A stretch of DNA of 64,000 nucleotides from Halomarina salina (GCF_023074835.1 NZ_JALLGW010000001.1:1798001-1862000); one strand, 5' to 3'. Counted from the first letter of the stretch, positions 41,413 to 50,559 are shown. Program-made: numbers and translations. The notes: generated from the sequence alone by a model not told the origin.

Positions 41413-41618
41413 GGGTTCTGCGGGTCTAGCAGCCGTCGGGAACGGGGTGAGCGGTGGGGCGAACAGGCGACCCGGCAGCGGGACGCGAGAGGGTGGTCGC
41501 GCGCCGCTCCCGCTCGGAGCGGTTCGAGATGGGGACTCGCTCGTGCTCTCGCGGCGACGGTCAGTGCACGGCGGCGCTGGTCGCGGCTTTCGAGAAGAAG
41601 GTTCGCCCGATATTGGGG

Positions 41619-43187
41619 TCAGTCCGCGCGCAGCCCCTCGAAGTAGACGGCGCGCTCCTCGCTGTCGGCGGGGGCCGTGACGAGACTCACGCCGACGGTG
41701 AGGACGAGCGAGAGCAGGATGCCGACCATCTGGGGGGTCCAGCCGAGGTAGTACGTCGCGCCGAGCGAGGCGAGCGACACGTCCCCGGAGACGAACGGGA
41801 CGCTGGAGGCGGGGAGGAGCGTCGCGGCGACGTGGACGAGGTAGAACGCCTGTGCGCCGACGATGCCCGTCGCGATACCGGTACGGGTCGTCCGCCGCCA
41901 GTACAGTGCGACGAGCACCGGGAGCGTCATCTGCGCGAAGCCGCCGAACGCCGTGTCGCCGATGACGAACAGCGTCTGGTTGGTGAAGAGCGAGGCGACG
42001 AACGACCCGAGGGCGAACACGACGACGCCGCCGCGGGCGAGCATCGCCTCGCGGTCCGGTCGCCCGAAGAGGGGCCGGTAGACGTCCCGCGTGAGGTACG
42101 ACGCGCCCGAGAGGAGCATCGAGTCGCTGGAACTCATCATCGCGGCGATGGCCCCGGCGACGACGAGCGCCGCGAACCAGACCGGCGTGTACTCGTTGAG
42201 CAGGATGGGGACGACGTTGCCGCCCTCGGGAACCTGGATGCCGAGGCCCTGCGCCCACGCGCCGAGCATGAACGCCGGGACGAACAGCAGCAGGACGAGG
42301 ACGGGCCAGAGCGTGAACGTCCGCTTGAGGACGCGCTTCGACGACGCGGCGAAGAACCGCTGGTTGATCTGCGGGAACATCGCGACGCCGAAGGCGATGC
42401 TCACCGCCGTCGAGACGACGTACTGCTGGGTGTACGCGCCGCCACCGAGTGCGAGGAACTCGGGGTTGCTCGCGGCGAGAGCGTCGGTCGCCGCGCCCGC
42501 GCCACCAACCTCCATCAGCACCCACAGCGCGGCGGCCCACGTCGCGACGAGCATGAACGCGCCCTGCAGCGTGTCGGTCCACGCGACGCCGCGCATCCCG
42601 CTGATGCCGACGTACAGTATCATGAACAGCGTGATACCGCCCGCGCCGACCCAGTAGGGGATCGCGCCGTCGGTCAGCGATTCGAGGGCGATGCCCGCGC
42701 CGCGTTGCTGGAGCATCACGTACGGGAACAGCCAGAACAGACCCACGAGGGCGACGAGGACGCGGAGGCTGCGCGACCCGAACCGGTCGCCGAGCATCTC
42801 GCCGAGCGTGACGTAGCCGTGGACGCGCCCGACGAGCCACTGCTTGTAGCCCAGCACGTACCAGAGGATGGCGAACAGGATGCCGTCCATCAACCCCATG
42901 ACGAGTATCCACTCGGGGCCGAGCGAGTAGGCGATGTTCGGCCCCGCGAAGAAGGTGAACGCCGACAGCAGCGTCGCGAACGTCGTGAACAGCAGGACGA
43001 CCGTGCCGAGCGTCCGCGAGGCGAGGTAGTAGTCCTCGGCGGTATCGGAGCTGAGTCGGTAGGCGACGAGGCCGACGGCGAGCGCGACGACCAGGTACGC
43101 GCCGATGACGCCCGTCTGGACCGCGAGCGTGGACTGGAGCGGAACGGCCGAGAGTACGGACGACACCCCGGTCGCTGGCTGGCTCAT
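41619..43187 (-). CDS. Sodium:solute symporter (SSS family)
   Basis: A 522-residue membrane protein with about 13 hydrophobic helices and SSS-family marks: RTLGTVVLLFTTFATLLSAFTFFAG, ISGMRGVAWTDTLQGA and AAMMSSSDSMLL. It belongs to the pantothenate/monocarboxylate-permease-like group and would import a solute with sodium. It overlaps the upstream DUF3311 gene by four bases (43184-43187), a standard pairing in which the small protein may be an accessory subunit. Confidence 0.92.
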   Translation of the reverse strand: MSQPATGVSSVLSAVPLQSTLAVQTGVIGAYLVVALAVGLVAYRLSSDTAEDYYLASRTLGTVVLLFTTFATLLSAFTFFAGPNIAYSLGPEWILVMGLMDGILFAILWYVLGYKQWLVGRVHGYVTLGEMLGDRFGSRSLRVLVALVGLFWLFPYVMLQQRGAGIALESLTDGAIPYWVGAGGITLFMILYVGISGMRGVAWTDTLQGAFMLVATWAAALWVLMEVGGAGAATDALAASNPEFLALGGGAYTQQYVVSTAVSIAFGVAMFPQINQRFFAASSKRVLKRTFTLWPVLVLLLFVPAFMLGAWAQGLGIQVPEGGNVVPILLNEYTPVWFAALVVAGAIAAMMSSSDSMLLSGASYLTRDVYRPLFGRPDREAMLARGGVVVFALGSFVASLFTNQTLFVIGDTAFGGFAQMTLPVLVALYWRRTTRTGIATGIVGAQAFYLVHVAATLLPASSVPFVSGDVSLASLGATYYLGWTPQMVGILLSLVLTVGVSLVTAPADSEERAVYFEGLRAD

Positions 43188-43432
43188 ACGCGGTCACCCC
43201 GTGAGCTGTCGGGGTGCGTGTCGTCGGGCGACTCGATACCGATGCCCCACGCCCGGCGCGCGAACAGGGCGAACACGCCCGACGCGAGGACCATCCAGCC
43301 GACGTGCCACCAGAGCCACAGCGGGAGTCCGGCGACGACGGTGCTGTCTCGCCACAGGAACCACGGGACGGCGAAGACGACCAGCAGGGCCATGGCGACG
43401 GGCCACAGGAGCCGCTCGGTTCGACGGATCAT
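43184..43432 (-). CDS. DUF3311 small membrane protein
   Basis: An 82-residue protein with two hydrophobic helices (WPVAMALLVVFAVPWFLW and a second from about residue 40) followed by an acidic tail. This is the DUF3311 subunit usually encoded with SSS transporters. Its stop overlaps the start of the symporter gene, so the two are coupled. A GCTTTTAG-type promoter lies about 38 nt upstream. Confidence 0.8.
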   Translation of the reverse strand: MIRRTERLLWPVAMALLVVFAVPWFLWRDSTVVAGLPLWLWWHVGWMVLASGVFALFARRAWGIGIESPDDTHPDSSRGDRV

Positions 43433-43734
43433 GTTGGCCGACGTACGTAACGACCCTATCTAAGTGTTGCTAAAAGCCACCAATCACGGTGGTCGAAGAA
43501 TTTTGTTCTTCATAACGGCGGTCGTGGTGGTCGGTGGCCGAGCGTCGCGACGCAGGTCCCGCCACCGTGCCGAGCCAGCTGTCACTGATTCTATGAGTCT
43601 GCGGGCCGAAACGGTCCGGGGGGAGGAGTCGGACGAAAACGTGGCTTTATACCCCGACCGGCGCCTATTTATACTGACACCCGCGCCGACGCGCGGGCCA
43701 TCACCATCCAGCCTTCACGGGCACTCACCACATC
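43433..43734. other. Control region before dnaG, with tandem hairpins
   Basis: About 300 nt between the DUF3311 gene and dnaG with no coding frame. Contents: CCACC/GGTGG (43477-43492) and GAAGAA/TTCTTC (43495-43511) stem-loops close together, a TTTATA box at 43646-43651 and a stronger TATTTATAC at 43666-43674, which predicts a dnaG transcript starting near 43700 with a leader of about 35 nt. Confidence 0.5.
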
Positions 43735-45240
43735 ATGCAAGACACCGCGAAATACCTCATCCACGCCGACATCACGGCCGAGGGGGTGGTCGAGCGGTCG
43801 GACGTCGTCGGGGCCATCTTCGGGCAGACCGAGGGCCTGCTTGGCGACGACCTCGACCTGCGCGACCTGCAGGACTCCTCGAAGGTCGGTCGCATCGACG
43901 TCTCCGTCGACTCGCAGAACGGGCAGTCGTTCGGTACCGTCACCATCGCCAGCGGTCTCGACCAGGTCGAGACGGCCATCCTCGGCGCGTCGCTGGAGAC
44001 CATCGAACGCGTCGGACCGTGTCGCGCGACCATCTCCGTCGACCGCATCGAGGACGTACGGGCAGCGAAACGTCGCGCCGTCGTCGAGCGCGCCAAGGAA
44101 CTGCTCGGCGAGGCGTTCGACGGGTCGATGCTCACCAGCGACGAACTCGTCGAGGAGGTCCGCCGGGCCATCCGCGTCGACGACATCACGACCTACGAGG
44201 GCTTCCCGGCGGGGCCGCGCGTCCACGACTCCGACGCCATCATCGTCGTCGAGGGTCGCGCGGACGTGCTGACGCTCCTGCGCTACGGCGTCAAGAACGC
44301 CATCGCCGTCGAGGGGACGAACGTCCCCGACGCCGTCGCCGACCTCACCCACGAACGCATCGTCACCGCCTTCCTCGACGGCGACCGGGGCGGCGACCTC
44401 ATCCTGAAGGAACTCGCGCAGGTCGGCGAGGTGGACTACGTCGCCGTCACGCCCGCGGGCCAGAGCGTCGAGGACCTCGGCCGCGCCGACGTGATGCGGG
44501 CGCTCCGTCAGAAGGTGCCCTACGACTCCGTCGCCGGGGCGGACAGCGCCCGCGAGGCCGTCGAGAGCGACACCACTTCGTCAGACGACGCGCCGGAGCG
44601 GTCGGACACCGACCCGACTCAGCGCACCGACGCGGCACCGAGCACCGAGCGACAGAGCGTCTCCGACGGCGGCGACAGTCGGGTCGCGTCGGCACCGACC
44701 GAGCGCACCGCGGCGGTCGAGTCGACGGACTCCACGGCCAGCGCTGGCGCGCCGGTCGTCGCCGCCGGAGAGGGGGAGTCCGTCGTCGACGCCGTCCAGG
44801 GGAGCGCGTCGACGGCGTCGCCAGCGACGGAGGGAGCGCCCGCCGAGGCCGACACCGGGACCGGAGAGGAGTCGACCGGTGGCGACGCGACCGACAGAGG
44901 CGACGCGGCGGACGACGACGAACCACTCGCCGTCCCGGAGACGCTCCGTGGCCACGTCCGCGCCGTCGTCGCCGACGGGAGCGGGACGGCCCGGTTGCTC
45001 GACGAGGAGATGGGCGTCGTCGGCGAGTCGCCCGCCGAGGAGGCGTTCGACGCCGTCCGCGACGCCGAGACGGTGCCGTTCGCGCTCGTCCTCGACGCGG
45101 AACTGCCACAGCGCGTCCTCGATGTCTGCGCCCAGCGCGGCGTCGAGAACGTCGTCCCTCGCTCCGTCGGCGAGTTCGTCAAGCGGCCGGCGAGCGTCCG
45201 GGTCCGCACCGCCGAACGCCTGCTCGCCCGCGAGTACTGA
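43735..45240 (+). CDS. dnaG: DnaG-like primase / exosome-associated TOPRIM protein
   Basis: A 501-residue archaeal DnaG. Residues 1-170 form the N-terminal archaeal domain (DTAKYLIHADITAEGVVERSD, SVDSQNGQSFGT); the TOPRIM domain (about 170-260) has AIIVVEGRADVLTLL and ATAFLDGDRGGD-type acidic motifs (FLDGDRGGDLI). A long acidic low-complexity linker (about 265-410) precedes the conserved C-terminal domain (TAERLLAREY). In archaea this protein is linked to the RNA exosome as well as to possible primase activity. Full length. Confidence 0.93.
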   Translation: MQDTAKYLIHADITAEGVVERSDVVGAIFGQTEGLLGDDLDLRDLQDSSKVGRIDVSVDSQNGQSFGTVTIASGLDQVETAILGASLETIERVGPCRATISVDRIEDVRAAKRRAVVERAKELLGEAFDGSMLTSDELVEEVRRAIRVDDITTYEGFPAGPRVHDSDAIIVVEGRADVLTLLRYGVKNAIAVEGTNVPDAVADLTHERIVTAFLDGDRGGDLILKELAQVGEVDYVAVTPAGQSVEDLGRADVMRALRQKVPYDSVAGADSAREAVESDTTSSDDAPERSDTDPTQRTDAAPSTERQSVSDGGDSRVASAPTERTAAVESTDSTASAGAPVVAAGEGESVVDAVQGSASTASPATEGAPAEADTGTGEESTGGDATDRGDAADDDEPLAVPETLRGHVRAVVADGSGTARLLDEEMGVVGESPAEEAFDAVRDAETVPFALVLDAELPQRVLDVCAQRGVENVVPRSVGEFVKRPASVRVRTAERLLAREY

Positions 45241-45311
45241 CCCCCTCGCTCCCCTCGCTCGCGCGGGCCGTTCCCCCTCCTTCCGACTCCGTCGTCGCTC
45301 GTCCCGTCCCG

Positions 45312-46355
45312 CTATCCGAACCCTTCGACGTGGACGTGTAGCTCCGGCACGCCGATGGCCTCTGCCACGTCGACGAGACCGTACGCCATCGCGCTCACGC
45401 CGCAGGCGTACGCCTCGATGTTCGCCGGGTCGATGCGCGCGTCGATATCGTACACCGGTTCCTCCTCGGAGGAGGCGGCCAGCGACTCCTCGACGTCGTC
45501 GGAGACGACGCCGTGTTCGAGGTACTTCATCAGCGTGTGCTGGACGTACGCCGTCTCGCCCTCCCAGTCCGAGAGGTACGTCTCGCGCGAGCAGGTCGGG
45601 ACGAAGTGGAAGTTCTCGTGTGCCTCGTCGAGTGCCTCGAACTCGTCCATGTACGGGATGTCGTCCTTCCACGAGGAGCCGAGGAACAGCCAGACGTCGC
45701 GGCGGTCGCCCTCGAACTCGTCGTCGCCCTCCTGGAAGAGGTACGTGATCATCGAGTAGAACGGGGCCGCGCCGGTGCCCGTCGCGAGGAACACCACGTC
45801 GCGGCGCGACGGGTCGTTGAGGAGGAAGTCACCGTTCGGGCCGCGGACCTCGACGGACTCCTCGGTCTCAAGCCCCTCACACAGCTTCGGCGTGAGGTGA
45901 CCGTCGGGGACGTGCCGGATACAGAGCGCGATGTCGTCCTCGTTGGGCGAACTGGCGATGGAGTACGGCCGCGAGATGCCCTGGTAGCGCAGCGTGAGGT
46001 ACTGTCCGGGGGCGAAGTCGAAGGGGGCGTCGGGGTCGAAGCGAATCTCGACGAGCATCGGGTAGGGGCGTTCGTCGCGCGTCTGGAGTTTGTCGAGTTT
46101 GGCCGCCAGCGTGCTCCCCGAGTTGGGGTCGAGCGCCTCCCGGACCTGCGTCCAGTCGATGGGGTCCGGTCCCCACGACCCCGACTCCAGCAGGTCGTCC
46201 TCGTTGTGCGCGTCGAGCAGCGTCGCGACGGCGTCGGCCACGGCGTCGTGGCGCTCGTCGTCCATCGCGGTCACCTGGGTCACGACGCACTCCTCGGCCA
46301 CGAGCGGCAGTTCCTCGGCGGCGGCCTCGATGGCGTCGTGCTGTTTGACCTCCAT
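45312..46355 (-). CDS. Ferredoxin-NADP-reductase-like FAD/NAD(P) oxidoreductase
   Basis: A 347-residue protein. Residues 1-85 are a helical lead peculiar to Halobacteria. The FAD domain (about 90-190) contains GQYLTLRYQGISRPYSIASSP; the NAD(P) domain has LATGTGAAPFYSMI and ends GVSAMAYGLVDVAEAIG. It transfers electrons between NAD(P)H and an unknown acceptor, possibly ferredoxin or a dioxygenase-type partner. No iron-sulfur motif is present. Convergent with dnaG. Confidence 0.88.
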   Translation of the reverse strand: MEVKQHDAIEAAAEELPLVAEECVVTQVTAMDDERHDAVADAVATLLDAHNEDDLLESGSWGPDPIDWTQVREALDPNSGSTLAAKLDKLQTRDERPYPMLVEIRFDPDAPFDFAPGQYLTLRYQGISRPYSIASSPNEDDIALCIRHVPDGHLTPKLCEGLETEESVEVRGPNGDFLLNDPSRRDVVFLATGTGAAPFYSMITYLFQEGDDEFEGDRRDVWLFLGSSWKDDIPYMDEFEALDEAHENFHFVPTCSRETYLSDWEGETAYVQHTLMKYLEHGVVSDDVEESLAASSEEEPVYDIDARIDPANIEAYACGVSAMAYGLVDVAEAIGVPELHVHVEGFG

Positions 46356-46445
46356 GGGGTCCCCTGCTCCCGCGACGCGGATAAACCTACACCGCGCTCG
46401 TCGAACCTCGGTCTCCGGTTCCGCCCCGAGTTGCCGACCCGGCCC

Positions 46446-47831
46446 TCAGAACGCGACGATGCCGACGGCGACGGCGAGTGCGGCCGCGACGACGCCGGCG
46501 GCCGTCGTCGCGACGAAGTTGACGCCCTTGTTGTCGAGCAGCGTCCCCTCCACGGTCGCGCCGAGCAGCGAGTCGACGACCATCCCGCAGACGCCCGCGA
46601 GGACGACCACGCCAGTCCCGGTCGGCGACAGCTGGAACGCTACCCACGAGATGAGGCCGACGATGCACGCCCCGACGAGACCAGCGAGTCCGCCCTGCCA
46701 CGTGACGCCGCCGTCGGTCCCCGGCGGGACGGTCTGGAACGTCGTGATGAGCCGCGGGTCGTCGTAGAGGCCGCCGATCTCCGAGGAGAGCGTGTCGCTC
46801 ATCGCGGCGGCGACCGACCCGGCGAACGCGAACAGGAAGAGGTCCTGCGGGACGCCGATGTGGCCGTGAGCAGCCCAGCCGAGCAACGCGACCAGCGCGG
46901 CGGCGGAGTTGGCGAGGACGTTACCGCTCCCGCGTGCGCCCTCGTTCTCCTCGGCGATGCCGCGGTCGAGTTTGTCGTCGTAGCGAAACTTCGTCGAGAG
47001 ACCGCCGATGGCGAAGAAGGAGATGAGCACGGCGAACCAGCCGTAACTGCCGAGGACGACCGAGAGGAAGGCCAGCAGCGTCCCGGTCAGGACGCCGGTG
47101 ACGGAGCCGGTCTGCAACGCGTAGGAGGCGTAGCCGAGCGCCAGCGAGACGGCGATGGCGACGACCACCTGCGTCGCCGTCAGGTCGAGCGGCAGGTCGG
47201 CGAACAGCCACAGCACGAGCGCCGTCGAGGTCATCACGAGCGGGTCGTCGCGGTCGTACAGCATCGAGCGGAGGAGCGCGGCGAGCATCGCGCCGCTCGC
47301 CGCGAGGAACACGGCCTGTGGGGGGGTGAACGCCGTCTCGCCGAGCGCGGCGACGGCGACCTGAGCGAGCACCCCCGCGCCGAACGCGGCGACCGCGAAC
47401 GCCGTCGTCGCGAGGAACCGGTCGCTCGACAGTTCGAGCGACGCCTTCTCGGCGAGCGTCCCGAACGCCAGCAGGACGACGCTGGTGACGTAGACGGTCA
47501 TCGGGAGGTCGAAGCTGGTCCCGACCAGTGCGAGCGCGGCCGCGGCGAGCGAGAACCCGACGAGGCCGTACAGCGTCCCCTCCTCGTAGTCCGACGGTCT
47601 GGCGAACAGGTCGAACAGTGCGCTGTCCTCGGGGACGACGAACGCGGCGAGAGCGAGGAGAACGAACGGCGCGGCGGTGACGACGGCGGCCGTCGGAATA
47701 CCGACGGCGGCGGAGTCGCCCACCGTCGCTGGCAGCGCGAGGCGGTCGGCGACCGCGGGTGAGACGGGTGCGACGAGAGCGAGGAGTGAGACGAGCGTGT
47801 ACGCACCCGCCCGTCGAACCGTCTGAGACAC
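46446..47831 (-). CDS. DUF92 membrane protein
   Basis: A 461-residue protein with a dozen or so hydrophobic helices. The C-terminal half is the DUF92 (TMEM19-like) domain: YALQTGSVTGVLTGTL, FFAIGGLSTKFRYDDK, ENEGARGSGNVLANS, SDTLSSEIGG and PPGTDGGVTWQGGLAG. Relatives include plant phytyl-phosphate kinase (VTE6). Adjacent cis-prenyltransferase genes suggest a role in polyprenyl phosphate metabolism (inference). The N-terminal half is an extra hydrophobic region specific to Halobacteria. Confidence 0.85.
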   Translation of the reverse strand: MSQTVRRAGAYTLVSLLALVAPVSPAVADRLALPATVGDSAAVGIPTAAVVTAAPFVLLALAAFVVPEDSALFDLFARPSDYEEGTLYGLVGFSLAAAALALVGTSFDLPMTVYVTSVVLLAFGTLAEKASLELSSDRFLATTAFAVAAFGAGVLAQVAVAALGETAFTPPQAVFLAASGAMLAALLRSMLYDRDDPLVMTSTALVLWLFADLPLDLTATQVVVAIAVSLALGYASYALQTGSVTGVLTGTLLAFLSVVLGSYGWFAVLISFFAIGGLSTKFRYDDKLDRGIAEENEGARGSGNVLANSAAALVALLGWAAHGHIGVPQDLFLFAFAGSVAAAMSDTLSSEIGGLYDDPRLITTFQTVPPGTDGGVTWQGGLAGLVGACIVGLISWVAFQLSPTGTGVVVLAGVCGMVVDSLLGATVEGTLLDNKGVNFVATTAAGVVAAALAVAVGIVAF

Positions 47832-47973
47832 GACGAACGATTCCCCCGATGAACACTTAACAGGTCCGGGACGTGCCGCACCGGTCGTCGCCGTCGCCGA
47901 GGGTCGCCTGGCGGGCCGCTCCGCCGCCGTCCGCTCCCGTAGGCCTTACGTTCGCCCACGACGAGCGACAGGC

Positions 47974-48582
47974 GTGGGACTGTACGACCGCTACCTCGCC
48001 GCTCGCGTCCGCCGGGACGACGCGCCCCTGCCGGGCACCATCGCGCTCGTCATCACCGAGCGCGACCTGCTCGAACAGGAGGCCTACCGGACGCTCGAAC
48101 GGTTCCTCGGGCTGGCGTTCGAGATGGGCGCGGAGCGCGTGATGGTGTACGTCAGCGTCCTCGACGAGGCGGCGGTCCCGACGCTCCGGCGCACGCTCGC
48201 GGACCTCGACTCGCCGCGCGAACTCGCGGTCCGCGGTCCCGACGACGCCGAACGCGCCGACGCACCCGTGCAGGTCTCCATCGGCCTCGGCGGCCGGGCC
48301 GAGTTCGCCAACGCGGTCCGGAACGTCGCCGAGGCCGTCGACCGGGGCGACCTCTCCAGCGCGGACGTCGACGAGGACACCATCGAGGACGAACTCGTCT
48401 TCCCGACCGCGCCGGACCTCGTCATCAAGACGGGAGCCGAACGGCTCTCGGACTTCATGATCTGGCAGTCGGTGTACTCCGAACTGTACTTCACCGACGT
48501 CAACTGGCGGGACTTCCGCGAGCGCGACTACCTCCGCGCGCTCAGGGACTACCAGGACCGGCAGCGCCGCTTCGGTGAGTGA
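47974..48582 (+). CDS. Degenerate cis-prenyltransferase (UppS paralogue), possible partner subunit
   Basis: A 202-residue protein that aligns along its length with UppS (GGRAEFANAVRNVAEAV, TGAERLSDFMIWQSVYSELYF, DYLRALRDYQDRQRRFGE) but lacks the catalytic IxDGNRR segment, replaced by ALVITERDLLEQEA. The usual RTGGE is KTGAE. It ends in RRFGE, the RxG tail that cis-prenyltransferases need, which the canonical UppS next door lacks. This resembles the non-catalytic subunit of heteromeric enzymes (eukaryotic NgBR/Nus1; reported also for Methanosarcina). Starts with GTG at 47974, probably leaderless. Convergent with uppS. Confidence 0.75.
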   Translation: MGLYDRYLAARVRRDDAPLPGTIALVITERDLLEQEAYRTLERFLGLAFEMGAERVMVYVSVLDEAAVPTLRRTLADLDSPRELAVRGPDDAERADAPVQVSIGLGGRAEFANAVRNVAEAVDRGDLSSADVDEDTIEDELVFPTAPDLVIKTGAERLSDFMIWQSVYSELYFTDVNWRDFRERDYLRALRDYQDRQRRFGE

Positions 48583-48634
48583 GCGTCTCGGAGAGTGAGG
48601 GCTTCGAGGAGGACGGTCGCCGCGTTCGTCGCGT

Positions 48635-49534
48635 TCAGTCCGCCGTCGGTTCGATGTCGTCGAGGTCCGCCTCCGGAATCTCGCCGACCTTCTCCGTGAG
48701 TCGCGAGACGACCGCACGGTCCGCGCCGACGGCCTGCAACAGCGCCAGCGCGCGGTCCGTCCGGGTGCGCCGCCACGACGCCTGCCGGGACTGGTAGGTC
48801 CGGATGGCCCGCAGCAGGTCGACGCGGGAGAACTCGGGCCAGTACGGCGCACAGAAGAACACCGCCGCCTCGTTGCCGTTGGCGTGCCACGGGAGGAAGT
48901 TCGAGGTGCGCTCGTCGCCGCCGGTGCGGATGATGAGGTCCACGTCGCGGGCGGGTCGCTCGGTGAGTCGGTCCTCGATGCAGTCGATGTCCACTGCCTC
49001 GGGGTCCTGTGTCCCGGCTTCGACCTCCTCGCAGACCTCGCGGGCGGCGTCGAGCAGTTCCGCGCGGCCGCCGTACGCCAGCGCGACGTTCAGGTACTGC
49101 TCGTCGTACTGCTCGGTCCGGGACTCGGCGTAGTCGATGGCCTCGATGACTCGCTCGGGGAGGAGGTCGAGCTGGCCGATGGCGCGGATGTGGACCTGCT
49201 CGTCGTGGACCTCCTCGTCGTCGGCGAACTCGTACAGCTTCTGCTCGATGAGGTCGAACAGCTGCTCCTGCTGTTCGGGCGGGCGGTCGAAGTTCTCGGT
49301 CGAGAACGCGTACAGCGTCACCTCCTCGATGCCGAGCTCCGAACACCACGAGAGCATCGACTCGGTCGTCCGCGCACCCGCCTTGTACCCGGCACGAGTG
49401 CCCGAGTCGCGGCCCTTCGCGTAGCGGCGGTTCCCGTCCTGAATCACCGCGATGTGGGTGGGCACGCCCTCCACCTCTCGTTCCAGCAGTCGCTCGTAGA
49501 GCCGCCGTCCTGCCCGACGGACCCGCCGTTTCAT
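48635..49534 (-). CDS. uppS: Cis-prenyltransferase, UppS family, catalytic type
   Basis: A 299-residue enzyme that builds long-chain polyprenyl diphosphate (dolichol-type glycan carrier precursor). Catalytic motifs are intact: HIAVIQDGNRRYAKG with the Asp of DGNRR, YAFSTENFDRP, VALAYGGRAE, DLIIRTGGDERTSNFLPW. The C-terminal RxG found in homomeric enzymes is missing: SRQASWRRTRTD appears where RERRFGG would be. A C-terminal extension of about 50 residues follows. Active form may need the degenerate paralogue encoded on the opposite strand. The ATG at 49534 is used; ATG at 49561 would add nine residues. Confidence 0.9.
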   Translation of the reverse strand: MKRRVRRAGRRLYERLLEREVEGVPTHIAVIQDGNRRYAKGRDSGTRAGYKAGARTTESMLSWCSELGIEEVTLYAFSTENFDRPPEQQEQLFDLIEQKLYEFADDEEVHDEQVHIRAIGQLDLLPERVIEAIDYAESRTEQYDEQYLNVALAYGGRAELLDAAREVCEEVEAGTQDPEAVDIDCIEDRLTERPARDVDLIIRTGGDERTSNFLPWHANGNEAAVFFCAPYWPEFSRVDLLRAIRTYQSRQASWRRTRTDRALALLQAVGADRAVVSRLTEKVGEIPEADLDDIEPTAD

Positions 49535-49599
49535 GGCCGGTGGGAGTCGTGGTGCGGACATGAGTCTTGTGACACGTCCCGACGAGACGCCTCGGAGGG

Positions 49600-49607
49600 T
49601 TTTTATG
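49600..49607 (+). promoter_or_regulatory. TATA box TTTTTATG for the cold-shock pair
   Basis: Lies 25 nt before the ATG at 49632, so the transcript is leaderless or nearly so. Confidence 0.55.
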
Positions 49608-49631
49608 CGGTGACGACAACAGACAGTTGCA

Positions 49632-49826
49632 ATGGCGACCGGTACGGTTGATTTCTTCAACGACACAGGCGGTTACGGCTTTATCAAGACCGAGGACTCC
49701 GACGAGGACGTCTTCTTCCACATGGAGGACGTCGGCGGCCCGGACCTCGAGGAAGGCCAGGAGGTAGAATTCGACATCGAGCAGGCCGACAAAGGCCCGC
49801 GGGCGACCAATCTGGAGCGTCTCTAA
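49632..49826 (+). CDS. cspA: Cold-shock domain protein, first of tandem pair
   Basis: A 64-residue CSD protein: GTVDFFNDTGGYGFIKTED carries RNP1 (GYGFI) and VFFHMEDV is the RNP2 equivalent; the end is DKGPRATNLERL. It binds single-stranded nucleic acid as an RNA chaperone. A second, very similar gene follows 2 nt after its stop. Halobacteria have acidic Csp homologues like this one (many Asp/Glu). Confidence 0.93.
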   Translation: MATGTVDFFNDTGGYGFIKTEDSDEDVFFHMEDVGGPDLEEGQEVEFDIEQADKGPRATNLERL

Positions 49827-49828
49827 CG

Positions 49829-50023
49829 ATGGCGAAAGGCAAAGTCGACTTCTTCAACGACACGGGCGGCTACGGCTTCATCGAGACGGACGACGCGGAC
49901 GAGGACGTCTTCTTCCACATGGAGGACGTCGGCGGTCCGGACCTCGAAGAGGGCCAGGAAGTCGAGTTCGACATCGAACAGGCCGACAAGGGTCCGCGCG
50001 CGACCAACGTCACCCGCCTGTAA
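49829..50023 (+). CDS. cspA: Cold-shock domain protein, second of tandem pair
   Basis: A 64-residue CSD protein differing from its neighbour at about nine positions (MAKGKV start; ETDDAD; NVTRL end), while the middle is the same. RNP motifs GYGFI and VFFHM are intact. The 2-nt spacing implies one transcript. The close similarity of the two reveals a recent tandem duplication kept in frame. Confidence 0.93.
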   Translation: MAKGKVDFFNDTGGYGFIETDDADEDVFFHMEDVGGPDLEEGQEVEFDIEQADKGPRATNVTRL

Positions 50024-50166
50024 GACGCGCTCACACGACGAACAACGATTCTCGGTATTTCGACGCCGCCAGCGACAGCGCTCCTCGACCGGCGTTCTCG
50101 CCGCGGCCCGGTCGAGGCGTGCTCGCGGACCGTGAGAGGTAACCCTGTCGACGGAGAGGGTCGGGT

Positions 50167-50559
50167 ATGGAGACCGTCGACAGGGACCTCTACGAGCGGG
50201 CGAAGGCGCTACTCGAACCCGGTGACATCCAGTTGAACGGCGTCATCGTCCACACCGACATCGGCGACGACGAGGCCGCGCTCCACCAGGCGACGCTCGA
50301 CGTCGGCGACGTCATCGCCGAGCACGCCGACGCTGGCGAGTGGTACGTCTACTCGGGCAACGACGACTCCCAGTTCGGCCTCAACCAGCACCAGGGGCTG
50401 ACCATCGAGGAGGACGCGTTCGTCTGGGAGTGCCAGCAGCTGCTCCGCGACGGCACGTTCGAGGTGGTGTTCTACTACGAGGCCGACGCCGACCAGTCGG
50501 CCATCGTCTCGGACGTCGAGGACCTCGGCTTCCGCGTCACCGGCGTCGAAGGCTCGTGA
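50167..50559 (+). CDS. DUF5778-type protein
   Basis: A 130-residue acidic protein specific to Halobacteria: DLYERAKALLEPGDIQLNG, VIAEHADAGEWYVYSGNDDSQFGLNQHQGL, FVWECQQLLRDGTFEVVFYYEAD and a final alpha/beta pair. I associate it with DUF5778 from memory. Function unknown. Cytoplasmic. Confidence 0.65.
   Translation: METVDRDLYERAKALLEPGDIQLNGVIVHTDIGDDEAALHQATLDVGDVIAEHADAGEWYVYSGNDDSQFGLNQHQGLTIEEDAFVWECQQLLRDGTFEVVFYYEADADQSAIVSDVEDLGFRVTGVEGS

Noticed and set aside
40636-43197. Long minus-strand frame covering the SDR and symporter genes and joining the pterin dehydratase
   Set aside because: Only the last 91 codons (40360-40635) match a family. The rest is an Arg-rich shadow of the real symporter and SDR genes.
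50167-50559. Minus-strand 60-codon frame at 50209-50391
   Set aside because: Antisense to the DUF5778-type gene and without independent signals.
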